From: Dokdonella sp.
Lineage (GTDB): Bacteria > Pseudomonadota > Gammaproteobacteria > Xanthomonadales > Rhodanobacteraceae
Reading direction: 5' to 3'
NCBI GenBank assembly: GCA_023228465.1
Contig: JALOBC010000009.1
Span: 1 to 64,000 of the forward strand
Length of the DNA: 64,000 bases
The notes under the pieces were generated by a model. It saw only the letters and a program-made list of their open reading frames with translations. It was not told the DNA's origin and searched no databases. Made by a program: the position numbers and the translations under genes. Shown piece by piece: positions 18,872-27,237 of this stretch (within the stretch, counting starts at the first letter, position 1; every line of letters begins with the position of its first letter).

Positions 18872-20209
18872 TCATCCGAGTAACCATGCGACGAGATCAG
18901 TGACAATGCGCTCGGCTGCGTGCCCATCCCACGTTTCCGGGCGGCGGCCGCTTTTGCCGTTTCCGCTCAGCGCCTGCGTGACACCGGCACGAATTGCTTG
19001 CGGGTCGGTGCCGACCAGGGTGTTGGTGCCCTGGGTGAGGGTGATCGGGCGTTCGGTGTTCTCGCGCAGGGTAACGCAGGGTACGCCGAGCGCGGTGGTT
19101 TCTTCCTGCATGCCGCCGGAGTCGGTGAGGACGACTGTCGCGTCGCTCATCATGCCGAGCATCTCGAAATAGCCGATGGGCGGCAGGGCGAGGATTTGCG
19201 GATTGTCGAAGAAGTTGCCGAGTCCTGCCGATTGGATTTTTTGCCGGGTGCGCGGGTGTATGGGGAAAACGATGGGGAGGTCGCGGCTGATTCCGGTCAA
19301 CGTATCGAGGAGGCGTTTGAGCGTGGCGGGGTCGTCGACGTTGGAGGGGCGATGCAGGGTGAGGACGGCGTAGCCGGTGGGGGACTGGAGGAAGGTGGCC
19401 GGATCCTTGGGGGCCGTTGCTTCCGATGTGACGGAAGGCACTGGATCCAGGCGTTCGCCGGGATGACGAGGTGTGGGAGGTTCGACCGAATGAACAGCAT
19501 CGCGGCTGAAGCCGCTCCCACGGGGGTCTGCTATGGATTGCGCAAGCGCTGTGGGAGGGACTTCAGTCCCGATGCTCGGCCCTGCCGTGCGGGCGGCATC
19601 GCGGCTGAAGCCGCTCCCACAGGGTGCGGCGGCTTCGATGGTGGTGCGGGCGGGCACGGCGCGGGCGCGGCTGGCGAGGAGGGTGTCGATCATGACGTTA
19701 CCGGCGAAGACCACCTTGTCGGCGTCGATACCTTCTGCACGCAGGTTGTCGAGGGCGTCGGCTTCGGTCGTGTAAAGGCGGTCGGATAGCTGGTCGGTCA
19801 GGATGCGGTTGATTTCCTCGGGCATGCTGCGATCGCGCGAGCGCAGGCCGGCTTCCACGTGGACGATCTTCACGCCCTTCTTCGCTGCCACCAGGGCACA
19901 GGCGATGGTGGAATTGACGTCGCCCACGACCAGCACGCAATCGGGCTGCTCGGTGTCCAGCACCTCTTCGAAGCGGGTCATGATCTCGGCGGTCTGGCGC
20001 GCATGGCTGCCGGAACCCACCTCGAGCGAAATGTCCGGCGCCGGGATGCCGAGCTGCTCGAAGAACGCCTCGTTCATGGCGTAGTCGTAGTGCTGGCCGG
20101 TGTGGACCAGCTTCGCCTGGACCTGTGGAGCGTGTTCACGGAACGCGCGCAGGATCGGCGCGATCTTCATGAAGTTTGGCCGTGCGCCAACCACGCAGAC
20201 GACCTTCAT
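18872..20209 (-). CDS. wecB: UDP-N-acetylglucosamine 2-epimerase with in-frame REP insertion
   Basis: A 445-residue non-hydrolysing epimerase interconverting UDP-GlcNAc and UDP-ManNAc. Family motifs are intact: VGARPNFMKIAPI, HTGQHYDYAMN, VVGDVNST, HVEAGLRSRDRSMPEEINRILTDQLSD, TLHRPSNVDD, LTDSGGMQEE, LGVPCVTLRENTERP. The usual length is about 375-380. The excess of roughly 70 residues lies at about 196-268, between NVMIDTLL and the second Rossmann domain, and is encoded by REP-type elements (GSGFSRDA appears twice, with IGTEVPPTA between). The start ATG 20209 precedes MKVVCVVGARPNF. All catalytic blocks flank the insertion and the frame is preserved, so the enzyme is probably functional. Confidence 0.92.
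   Translation of the reverse strand: MKVVCVVGARPNFMKIAPILRAFREHAPQVQAKLVHTGQHYDYAMNEAFFEQLGIPAPDISLEVGSGSHARQTAEIMTRFEEVLDTEQPDCVLVVGDVNSTIACALVAAKKGVKIVHVEAGLRSRDRSMPEEINRILTDQLSDRLYTTEADALDNLRAEGIDADKVVFAGNVMIDTLLASRARAVPARTTIEAAAPCGSGFSRDAARTAGPSIGTEVPPTALAQSIADPRGSGFSRDAVHSVEPPTPRHPGERLDPVPSVTSEATAPKDPATFLQSPTGYAVLTLHRPSNVDDPATLKRLLDTLTGISRDLPIVFPIHPRTRQKIQSAGLGNFFDNPQILALPPIGYFEMLGMMSDATVVLTDSGGMQEETTALGVPCVTLRENTERPITLTQGTNTLVGTDPQAIRAGVTQALSGNGKSGRRPETWDGHAAERIVTDLVAWLLG
19438..19620. repeat. palindromic repeats inside wecB
   Basis: Three REP elements sit inside the coding sequence: inverted copies at 19497-19521 and 19596-19620 (core GCGGCTGAAGCCGC) and a direct copy at 19551-19575 (core GGGACTTCAGTCCC). 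Adjacent, 19441-19468, is a second palindromic family (GGCGTTCGCC centre, ending GGATGACG), also found near 36081-36108 and 36137-36162. Total added length is a multiple of three and introduces no stop in the wecB frame. Confidence 0.9.
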
Positions 20210-20447
20210 GGTGCCGCAGGTGCCCGGCATGCGCGCGAGCGTGCCTGTTCGTCGTTCTCAGGCCCGCGCCGATGCGCTCCGTGCGCCTCGTCCATGATCC
20301 GGGCCCGCCTTGTGCGGTGGCTGCCTGCCATGACTCCCCCTAAAGTCTTCCGAACGCGTGGGCATCCACGCCGGAATCCGTTGAAGTATACCTTTCGCGC
20401 CGCCTGGTGTGGATAGGTTCAGGATCCATCGTGCGTCCGTGGCCGAT

Positions 20448-21680
20448 CTATGATGTGCCGGCCCGCGGCTCGTGCAGCAGTGCGCACAAGGTTTCGAACG
20501 CGCCACCGTCCAGCCACGGGCTGTTGGATACGGTCAGGGTGGTCGCGGCCAGCTTTCGCGCGTTCGGCACATCGGCCTCATCCACGATGCCGCGCAGGTA
20601 GGCGTAGTCCGGCAGCGCATGGATGAACAGGCGGCTGACACCGAGGCCGCGGGTCCACAAGCGCGTGAGCGCCGCATCGCGCGCGGCTTCATCACGCAGT
20701 TGCAGCCACAGGAACGGCCAGGTGCCCTGGGCGCCGGGCGGATCGCCGAGCACGCGCACGCCCTTGATGCGCGCCAGGCGGGCCACGTGCCGGGCCGCCC
20801 GCGCCGTGCAGTCGGCCTGGAACGCCGGCCAGCGTGCGAAGGCGCGCGCGGCCACGCCCTGGCGCCAGGTTCCCAGCGGATGCAAGGGAATCTTCGGCCC
20901 GAAATCGTCCCCCACGGCGGCCACCGCGTCACCGCGGCGCAGCGCGCGCCGCAGCGGCCGCCCGTACGCCAAACGCAGCAGGCGCGGGCGGTAGGCGATG
21001 TGATAGCCGAGCAATTCCAGCGAACGGCGCAGTTCCCAGCCGCGCTGCCGCTGCACGATGCCGCTGTGGGTGCGCTGGAACTCGCGGCGCAACACGGCAT
21101 CACGCGTCACCAGCACGCCGCCTTCGAAAGTGGTCAGGCCCTTCCCCACCGCGAGGCTGAAGAAGCCCGCATCGCCCGCCAGCCCCACCGATTCGCCCGC
21201 CTGGCGCGCGCCCAGCGCCTGGGCCGCATCTTCGATGACGAAGGCGCCGACGCGTTCGGCGATGCCGCGTGCGGTTGCGATATCGGCCACCCGGCCGCCG
21301 AGGTGGGTGGGAATGACGGCCAGCGTCTGCGCATCGCAGCAGCGTTCAAGGGCTGTGGCGTCCAGGTCGATGGAATCGGCCGCCAGGTCGCACAGCCGCA
21401 GCCGCAGGCCGCAATGGGCGACCGCCAGCGCCACCAGCGGGCAGGTATAGGCCGGCACCACCACCACCCGCCGCCCGGACAGCCGATGCAGCGTGGTCAG
21501 GGCGACAATCAGCGCCGCGGTGCCGGAGCACTCCAGTTGCACGGCCTCCACACCGATGAAACCGGCCAGCGCATCCGCCAGGCTCGCATCCGCTGGCCGC
21601 CACGGCGCCAGATCGCGCCAGGCTGGCGGCAGGCCGGCGGTGGGCGGCACCTCGTGGCGGGGCGTGCCGGAAATGCTCAT
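20448..21680 (-). CDS. DegT/DnrJ/EryC1/StrS-type PLP aminotransferase
   Basis: A 410-residue fold-type I PLP enzyme. CSGTAALIVAL, VVVPAYTCPLVALAV, VIEDAAQALGA (Asp151 contacting the PLP pyridine) and FFSLAVGKGLTTFEGG (Lys180, Schiff-base lysine) follow the sugar aminotransferase family order. Such enzymes usually aminate keto sugars on nucleotides. No matching dehydratase or reductase is beside it. It lies upstream of wecB in the same direction, with 238 bases between them, and downstream of the twin EamA genes. It may belong to the polysaccharide cluster or to the EamA/ACP locus. Confidence 0.82.
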   Translation of the reverse strand: MSISGTPRHEVPPTAGLPPAWRDLAPWRPADASLADALAGFIGVEAVQLECSGTAALIVALTTLHRLSGRRVVVVPAYTCPLVALAVAHCGLRLRLCDLAADSIDLDATALERCCDAQTLAVIPTHLGGRVADIATARGIAERVGAFVIEDAAQALGARQAGESVGLAGDAGFFSLAVGKGLTTFEGGVLVTRDAVLRREFQRTHSGIVQRQRGWELRRSLELLGYHIAYRPRLLRLAYGRPLRRALRRGDAVAAVGDDFGPKIPLHPLGTWRQGVAARAFARWPAFQADCTARAARHVARLARIKGVRVLGDPPGAQGTWPFLWLQLRDEAARDAALTRLWTRGLGVSRLFIHALPDYAYLRGIVDEADVPNARKLAATTLTVSNSPWLDGGAFETLCALLHEPRAGTS

Positions 21681-21758
21681 CCCGCAAGCACCATTTCGTA
21701 GCCAGGCCTCTGTTTCAGAACGGGAGAATGCAGCGCCATCGGATCCAGACCCTGGCCG

Positions 21759-22184
21759 TCAAGGCCGCAGCGGAAGGCTGGGCGCCGCTTCGGCCGGCCG
21801 CTTCTTTTCGGCCTCGGTTTCACTGATGGCCAGGCAGATGATGCCGGCGATGATCAGCGCGCCGCCCACCAGTTGCGCCGTGCCGATGTGCTCGCCGAAC
21901 AGCACCACCGACAGGGCCATCACGCTGATCACTTCCAGGTGCGAGGCGGCGAAGGCCGGGCCGATGGGGGCGCGCTCGAGCAGGGTCATCCACGTGATGA
22001 AGGCACCGATGTAGCAGGCAATGGCGCTGTACACCCAGGGCGAAGCCGCCACGCGCAGCAGCCAGGCCAGGTTCGGCTCCGGCGGCATGGCCGCGTTGGC
22101 GGTCAGCTTGAAGCACACCTGGGCGAAGGTGTCGAAGCTCACCAGCGCGAAGAAGCCGATCAGGTAGAAGCGCCGCAGGCCCAT
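21759..22184 (-). CDS. EamA/SMR-like small transporter, second of a pair
   Basis: A 141-residue protein with four hydrophobic segments (YLIGFFALVSFDTFAQVCFKL, PWVYSAIACYIGAFITWMTLL, EVISVMALSVVLFGEHIG, LVGGALIIAGIICLAIS) and a charged Pro-rich tail. It is a half-size member of the drug/metabolite transporter superfamily. Its ATG shares one base with the stop of the upstream partner (TGATG), which suggests that the two form a heterodimer, as ArnE/ArnF do for undecaprenyl-phosphate aminoarabinose. Substrate unknown. Confidence 0.8.
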   Translation of the reverse strand: MGLRRFYLIGFFALVSFDTFAQVCFKLTANAAMPPEPNLAWLLRVAASPWVYSAIACYIGAFITWMTLLERAPIGPAFAASHLEVISVMALSVVLFGEHIGTAQLVGGALIIAGIICLAISETEAEKKRPAEAAPSLPLRP

Positions 22185-22540
22185 CAGGCGATCCCCACCA
22201 CCGCCACGCCCGCGGCGATCAGCAGGATGCCGGTGGTGCGCAGGGCGGAAAAGCGCTCGTTGAACAGCAGGCGCCCGGCAATCATCACCGCCACGATGTT
22301 GATCGAACCCAGCAGCACGCCCTCGGACAGCGGCACCAGCGACAGGAACGCCAGCCAGGCCAGGAACTCACCTACATAACAGGCCACCCCGCTCCAGATC
22401 CACGGCCGCCGCGCCATGCCACGCCAGCGCGCCAGGCCTTCGCCCAACCCGGTTTCCGCAGCCGCCGCCTTGAACGAAAGCTGCCCGACAGTATCGAGCA
22501 GTACGTTGAGCATCCAGAGAGTAATGACGGTGGCGGACAT
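22184..22540 (-). CDS. EamA/SMR-like small transporter, first of a pair
   Basis: A 118-residue protein with four hydrophobic segments and the pattern LNVLLDTVGQLSFKAAA ... PWIWSGVACYVGEFLAWLAFLSLVPLSEGVLLGSINIVAVMIAGRLLFNERFSALRTTGILLIAAGVAVVGIA, typical of SMR/EamA half-transporters. It is divergent from the ACP gene, with 263 bases between the starts, in which no other gene is seen. The pair with the next gene and the DegT aminotransferase downstream recall lipid-linked amino-sugar flippases, but this is inference from size and context. Confidence 0.8.
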   Translation of the reverse strand: MSATVITLWMLNVLLDTVGQLSFKAAAAETGLGEGLARWRGMARRPWIWSGVACYVGEFLAWLAFLSLVPLSEGVLLGSINIVAVMIAGRLLFNERFSALRTTGILLIAAGVAVVGIA

Positions 22541-22803
22541 GGGCGTGTGGGCATCCGGGCAGCAGTGCGTAGCCTAGTCTGCCGTGCGGACACCGGTACG
22601 TCACGGGTCGCGCGCCGACGCTTGCGTTCGTGTTGCAGGCCGCCGCCGGCCGTGCGGGATCGATCTGCGGCACGCCAGGCGTCGGGGCGACACGCCCGAC
22701 CCGAGCGCTTGAAACCTGCCGGCGTGGCGGCGATCATGCCTCGCTTCCGCTTCGCATGCACCGTCAGGCCGCTTGCGCGACCGCAACCCGAGGGAGAGCT
22801 GGA

Positions 22804-23061
22804 ATGAGCAGCGTGCAGGACACCGTGTTCGACATCATCGCCCGCGAGACTGGCAAGGATCGTGCCCTCATCACCCGCGACGCCACCCTGAAGGGCCTGG
22901 ACATCCAGTCGCTCGACGCCGTGCAGATCATTTTCGAGATCGAGGACCACTTCGACATCGAGATGCCCGACCAGAACCCGGATTTCGATACCGGCTCGGT
23001 CGGCGGACTGGTCGATGCGGTGGAGAAGCTCATCGCCGCGCGCCCGTCCGCGCCAAGCTGA
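22804..23061 (+). CDS. acyl carrier protein
   Basis: An 85-residue acidic protein. AGGGAG at 22791-22796 precedes ATG 22804. Ser36 in LDIQSLDAVQI is the expected 4'-phosphopantetheine site; the usual DSL is QSL here. Helix III follows with EIEDHFDIEMPD. It is distinct from housekeeping AcpP and is followed nine bases later by a ketosynthase, so the two are likely to work together on a dedicated acyl chain or polyketide. Confidence 0.87.
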   Translation: MSSVQDTVFDIIARETGKDRALITRDATLKGLDIQSLDAVQIIFEIEDHFDIEMPDQNPDFDTGSVGGLVDAVEKLIAARPSAPS

Positions 23062-23069
23062 TCGCCAGC

Positions 23070-24284
23070 ATGCAGCGCGTCGTCATCACCGGCATGGGCG
23101 CGGTCACGCCGCTTGGCGCCACTGCAGGCGCCACCTGGGCCGCGATGCGCGAAGGCCGCGGTGCCATCGGCCCGATCACCAGCCTGCCCGCCGCGGAGCT
23201 GCGCTTTGGCATTGCCGCCGAGGTGCAGGATTTCGACCCGGCGCCGCACTTCGACCCCAAGCAGCTGGTTCTGCTCGACCGTTTTTCGCAGTTCGCCCTG
23301 GTGGCGGCGCGTGAAGCGATCGGCCAGGCCGGCATCGACTTTGCCGCCGATGGGCTGGGCGGCAACACCGCCGTCATCGTCGGCACCGGCATCGGCGGCG
23401 AGCAGACCCACGACGCCGCCTCGCGGCGCATGTATGGCGACGGCAGCCCGCGCACGCACCCGCTGACCATCGTGCGCCTGATGGCCAACGCACCGTCCAG
23501 CCACATCAGCATCGAACATGGACTGACCGGCCCGGCGTTTGCCACCTCCAGCGCCTGCGCCTCGTCCAACCACGCACTCGCGCAGGCCTTCCACATGGTG
23601 CGCAGCGGCGTGGCCAGCGCGGCCGTGGCCGGCGGCAGCGAAGCCTGCATCACCCTGGGCGTGGTGCGCGCCTGGGAAGCCATGCGCGTGATGGCCGACG
23701 ACACCTGTCGCCCATTCTGCAAGCAACGCCACGGCATGGTGCTGGGCGAAGGCGCGGCCATGTTCGTGCTGGAAACGCTGGAACACGCGCAGGCGCGCGG
23801 CGCCACCATCCTGGCCGAGTTCGCCGGTGCCGGCATGTCGGCCGATGCCGGCGACATCGTGTTTCCCTCGGCCAGCGGCGCGGCCCTGGCCATCTCGCGC
23901 GCACTCGCCGATGCGGGCCTGGCGCCGGGGGACATCGACTACATCAATGCGCACGGCACCGGCACGCCGGGCAACGATCCCACCGAAACGCAGGCGATTC
24001 GCCAGGTGTTCGGCGCCGACGCCGACCGCCTGGCAGTGTCATCCACCAAGTCGATGCACGCTCATGCGCTCGGCGCCGCCGGCGCGATCGAGCTGGTCGC
24101 GGTCATCGGCGCCCTGCGTGAAGGCGTCGTGCCGCCCACCATCAACTTCCTCGAACGCGACCCGGAATGCGACCTGGACTACGTGCCCAACAGCGCCCGC
24201 GAACTGCCCGTGCGCGCCGCCCTCAGCAATTCCTTCGCCTTCGGCGGCCTCAACGCCGTCCTCGCACTGCGCCGCGCACCCTGA
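23070..24284 (+). CDS. beta-ketoacyl-ACP synthase, FabF/KAS II type
   Basis: A 404-residue thiolase-fold condensing enzyme. The Cys-His-His triad is Cys163 (SSACASSNHAL), His295 (INAHGTGTPGNDPTE) and His332, with Lys327 in KSMHAHALGAAG. The common KSMTGH is KSMHAH, but the catalytic His is kept. GMVLGEGAAMFVLE and PTINFLERDPECDLDYVPN are standard. It is adjacent to the ACP. No reductase, dehydratase or acyltransferase of the pathway is next to it. It is more like NodE or secondary FabF paralogues than FabB/F of the main fab operon. Downstream begins a large repeat block. Confidence 0.9.
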   Translation: MQRVVITGMGAVTPLGATAGATWAAMREGRGAIGPITSLPAAELRFGIAAEVQDFDPAPHFDPKQLVLLDRFSQFALVAAREAIGQAGIDFAADGLGGNTAVIVGTGIGGEQTHDAASRRMYGDGSPRTHPLTIVRLMANAPSSHISIEHGLTGPAFATSSACASSNHALAQAFHMVRSGVASAAVAGGSEACITLGVVRAWEAMRVMADDTCRPFCKQRHGMVLGEGAAMFVLETLEHAQARGATILAEFAGAGMSADAGDIVFPSASGAALAISRALADAGLAPGDIDYINAHGTGTPGNDPTETQAIRQVFGADADRLAVSSTKSMHAHALGAAGAIELVAVIGALREGVVPPTINFLERDPECDLDYVPNSARELPVRAALSNSFAFGGLNAVLALRRAP

Positions 24285-24324
24285 CCCGCGCCGCGTTATC
24301 TCGTTGCCGGATTGACCTGCTGTC

Positions 24325-25007
24325 GTGGGAGGGACTTCAGTCCCGATGCCGCGTGAAAGTCCGCTGCTGTGGGAGGGACTTCAGTCCCGATGCGCCTGCG
24401 CCTCGAAAGCATCGCGGCTGAAGCCGCTCCCACAAGGCAAGCGGGATCGCAACGCATGTAGGAGGGGCTTCAGTCCCGATGCCGCGTGAAAGTCCGATGC
24501 TGTGGGAGGGACTTCAGTCCCGATGCCGCGTGAAAGTCCGCTGCTGTGGGAGGGACTTCAGTCCCGATGCGCCTGCGCCTCGAAGGCATCGCGGCTGAAG
24601 CCGCTCCCACAAGGCAAGCGGGATCGCAACGCACGTGGGAGGGACTTCAGTCCCGATGCTGCGTGAAAGTCCGCTGCTGTGGGAGGGACTTCAGTCCCGA
24701 TGCTGCGTGAAAGTCCGCTGCTGTGGGAGGGACTTCAGTCACGATGCCGCGTGAAAGCCCGCTGCTGTGGGAGGGACTTCAGTCCCGATGCCGCGTGAAA
24801 GCCCGCTGCTGTGGGAGGGACTTCAGTCCCGATGCCGCGTGAAAGTCCGCTGCTGTGGGAGGGACTTCAGTCCCGATGCCGCGTGAAAGTCCGCTGCTGT
24901 GGGAGGGACTTCAGTCCCGATGCCGCGTGAAAGTCCGCTGCTGTGGGAGGGACTTCAGTCCCGACGCGCCTGCGCCTCGAAGGCATCGCGGCTGAAGCCG
25001 CTCCCAC
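24325..25007. repeat. dense REP block with exact 44-bp tandem array
   Basis: Thirteen direct-orientation REP elements begin at 24325, 24369, 24458, 24502, 24546, 24635, 24679, 24723, 24767, 24811, 24855, 24899 and 24943. The last eight (24635 onward) are spaced exactly 44 bp, a 25-bp element plus an almost invariant 19-bp linker (GCGTGAAAGTCCGCTGCT type). Three inverted partners (core GCGGCTGAAGCCGC) sit near 24410-24434, 24587-24611 and 24983-25007. The block fills the 799-base space between the convergent ketosynthase and outer-membrane protein genes and contains no credible CDS. Confidence 0.93.
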
Positions 25008-25083
25008 GAATCGCGCGCTCGATCCTGCTGCGCGCCACCGGCGCCCGCGGGTCGGCCCTGTGCGGTCAACGCGGGCCGCGGCG

Positions 25084-25896
25084 TCAGAAGCGCAGGCGCA
25101 GGAACAGCGATGGGCCGTGGAAATCGGTGTTGAGCGCCGCCCTGAAGTCATTGTCGCGATCGCGCCGCAGGCTGAGCTTGCTCTTGCCGTATTCCGCGGC
25201 CAGGCCCACGTTGGTCCACGGGAACCACTCCAGGCCCGCGCGCACGTCGTAGATGTGCCCCGACAGCGTCCCGCCGTTCTTCTTCAGGCCGCCGGCATCG
25301 GCGTACAGGCGGAAGGAATCGGAGAAGGCATGCTTGTAGGCCAGGGTCAGCACCGGCGCGACCGCGCTGTCGCTCCAGCGCGCGGATTGCGAAAGCTGCT
25401 CGCCTTCGATGTTGGCGGCGCCATTCAGTTTCAGGCTGGCGCGGTAGTAGGCACCGCCGAGGCCGATGCCGAACACGTCGGTGTCGCTGCCAAACCACCA
25501 GCGCCACGAGGCGCTGCCGATATCGACATTCAGCTTGGTATGCAGGCTGGCTTCCAGGTCGAACGGGATGCCCTGGAAATTGAACTCGCCGGAGTAGCTG
25601 TTGGTCTTGTCGCGTCCGACCGAGTAGTAGTCGAAGGTCAGGCCCTGGGCATCGAACAGCAGCAGATCCAGGCGCGCATGGCCGATGGTCTGGTCGCCGG
25701 TGCCCAGATCCAGCTTGTCCAGGCCATTGGCCGGCACGGTATCGGCCTCCAGGGTGGCGGTGGCATCCATCGACGAACCACCGATCCAGAAGCTGATCCG
25801 ATCCAGCGCGGACGATTGGCGCGCCTGCGCCGTGCCGCAACAGGCCATGACCAGGCCCGCCAGTCCTGCCACCTTCCACGCACTGCCAGATTTCAT
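25084..25896 (-). CDS. outer-membrane beta-barrel protein
   Basis: A 270-residue protein. Residues 1 to about 25 form a signal peptide (KVAGLAGLVMACCGTAQA before RQSS). The rest alternates polar and apolar residues in short amphipathic strands (ARLDLLLFDAQGLTFDYYSVGRD, VFGIGLGGAYYRASLKL, NVGLAAEYGKSKLSLRR) and ends in LFLRLRF, the terminal Phe expected for BAM-assembled barrels. No enzymatic motif is seen; ligand unknown. It follows the TraB/GumN gene by ten bases, so the two are probably co-transcribed. Confidence 0.75.
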   Translation of the reverse strand: MKSGSAWKVAGLAGLVMACCGTAQARQSSALDRISFWIGGSSMDATATLEADTVPANGLDKLDLGTGDQTIGHARLDLLLFDAQGLTFDYYSVGRDKTNSYSGEFNFQGIPFDLEASLHTKLNVDIGSASWRWWFGSDTDVFGIGLGGAYYRASLKLNGAANIEGEQLSQSARWSDSAVAPVLTLAYKHAFSDSFRLYADAGGLKKNGGTLSGHIYDVRAGLEWFPWTNVGLAAEYGKSKLSLRRDRDNDFRAALNTDFHGPSLFLRLRF

Positions 25897-25905
25897 GTCG
25901 CCCCC

Positions 25906-27156
25906 TTAGTCTTGTCTTGACGCGAAACCATGGATGTTGCCCCGTTCCGGAGTGGATTGCACGGGTCTGGCCTGCTCCGCCGCTCCAGGAGCGCGCCTGG
26001 CGTCGCCCGACGACAGGCCCGGCGACGGTGTTTCCGCCGGTAGCGCGTCGTCGGCGTCCGGTGCCTCGATGCTGCAACCCGAGTCGGCGCAGAGCCGGGC
26101 AAGGTCGCCGTCATCGCGCAGCAACTCGCTGATGGGCAGCAGGGCGAACGTGACCTGGTTGCGTTCCAGTGAGGTTCGCGCGGCATCCAGCCACGCCTGC
26201 CGCACGCGCTCCTCGACATCCACCACCCCACGCGAGCGCAGGAAGCTCGCTTCCGTGAGCACCTCGCTGCAGCGTCGCCACTGGCTTTCGAGCGGCAGCG
26301 TGCGCAACGCGGCAAGGTCGCCCGTGGCCCAGGCGTTGGCGGCGGCAGTCATCGCGCCGAGGTCGCTTTCCAGGTAGTCCAGCGTGCGCCGCAGACAGTC
26401 CTGGTCGTCCAGCGAGGCGCGCTTGAAGTCCTTCAGCGCCGCCTTGGGATCCTTGATCTCGTAGGTCACGCGAATCTTCGTTTCGGCGATGCCGGCCTTC
26501 TTCGCCACCTTGCGCAGGCGGTCTTCGACGATGTCGTCGGTCGTCAGTCCGGTCTTCTTCAATGCCGCTTCGTAGAGCTTCATGGCGGCGAGGATGGGCC
26601 GCCAGCGCTCGATCGCGTCGTTGCGGCCGATGTACTTTGCCTTCAGGGCCGCCCAGCGCGCATGGAGCTCGGCGGGCAGGAGGGTGTCCAGGTGCACGTG
26701 GCCCGGATTCTCGCGCACGCCGAGCAGGGCCGGCAGCAGGGCGAGGCGGCCGAAGAACCCGATCTTCGAATTGATGCTGACGCCCGGTTCGCGCAGCAGT
26801 TCCTGGGCGCTGAGGAGCGTCGCCTCGACCTCGCCCGACTGCCATTGCATGCGCCTGGGCAGGGGCGTGAGGGTGCCGAGCACCCACAGCACATGTTCGC
26901 CCTGCGTGACCTTCCACAGCCCCGGTCCCGGTTGCGCACCGGTGACGACGATGGTGTCCAGCTGCGCCACACCGGGTTCCGCTGGCGGGGCGGCCTGTCC
27001 CGCCGCCACCCGCGCCGGCGGCGGCGCGCTGTCCCCCGTTTCGGCGCGGGCAGCCACGCTCTCGGCGTGAGCCGCCTTCGCCGGCGAATCCGCGCCGGCC
27101 AGGCCGGGTAGCAACAAGCACCACGTCGTCAACAGACACAAAGCCGAACCACGCAT
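25906..27156 (-). CDS. TraB/GumN family protein
   Basis: A 416-residue exported protein. It has a signal peptide (RGSALCLLTTWCLLLPGLAGA), a low-complexity Ala/Pro region to about residue 65, then the family core: GLWKVTQGEHVLWVLGTLTPLPRRMQW, corresponding to the SxxxGTxH region of TraB proteins. His of that motif is replaced by a TLTPLP sequence. The C-terminal part is helical and charged. ATG 27156 is used because the upstream codons come from repeat-like or non-coding sequence. GumN is named from the xanthan locus of Xanthomonas, but the family's biochemical role there is unclear; some relatives are metalloproteases. Confidence 0.75.
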   Translation of the reverse strand: MRGSALCLLTTWCLLLPGLAGADSPAKAAHAESVAARAETGDSAPPPARVAAGQAAPPAEPGVAQLDTIVVTGAQPGPGLWKVTQGEHVLWVLGTLTPLPRRMQWQSGEVEATLLSAQELLREPGVSINSKIGFFGRLALLPALLGVRENPGHVHLDTLLPAELHARWAALKAKYIGRNDAIERWRPILAAMKLYEAALKKTGLTTDDIVEDRLRKVAKKAGIAETKIRVTYEIKDPKAALKDFKRASLDDQDCLRRTLDYLESDLGAMTAAANAWATGDLAALRTLPLESQWRRCSEVLTEASFLRSRGVVDVEERVRQAWLDAARTSLERNQVTFALLPISELLRDDGDLARLCADSGCSIEAPDADDALPAETPSPGLSSGDARRAPGAAEQARPVQSTPERGNIHGFASRQD

Positions 27157-27237
27157 GCAGCACTCCCTTGGATGACAGGACGCGCAGTGTCCCCATTGCA
27201 ACGCCGATCCGCGTGAAGATTTCATTGCGAAAATGCT

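Noticed and set aside
18602-18887. Two overlapping minus-strand frames between wecB and the glycosyltransferase
   Set aside because: Arg/Ser-rich composition, no family similarity and no clear ribosome binding site; the interval more likely holds regulatory sequence.
24325-25007. CRISPR-like array of 25-bp repeats with 19-bp spacers
   Set aside because: The intervening 19-bp segments are nearly identical to one another, the repeats are REP hairpins found in many other places in the window, and no cas genes are nearby.
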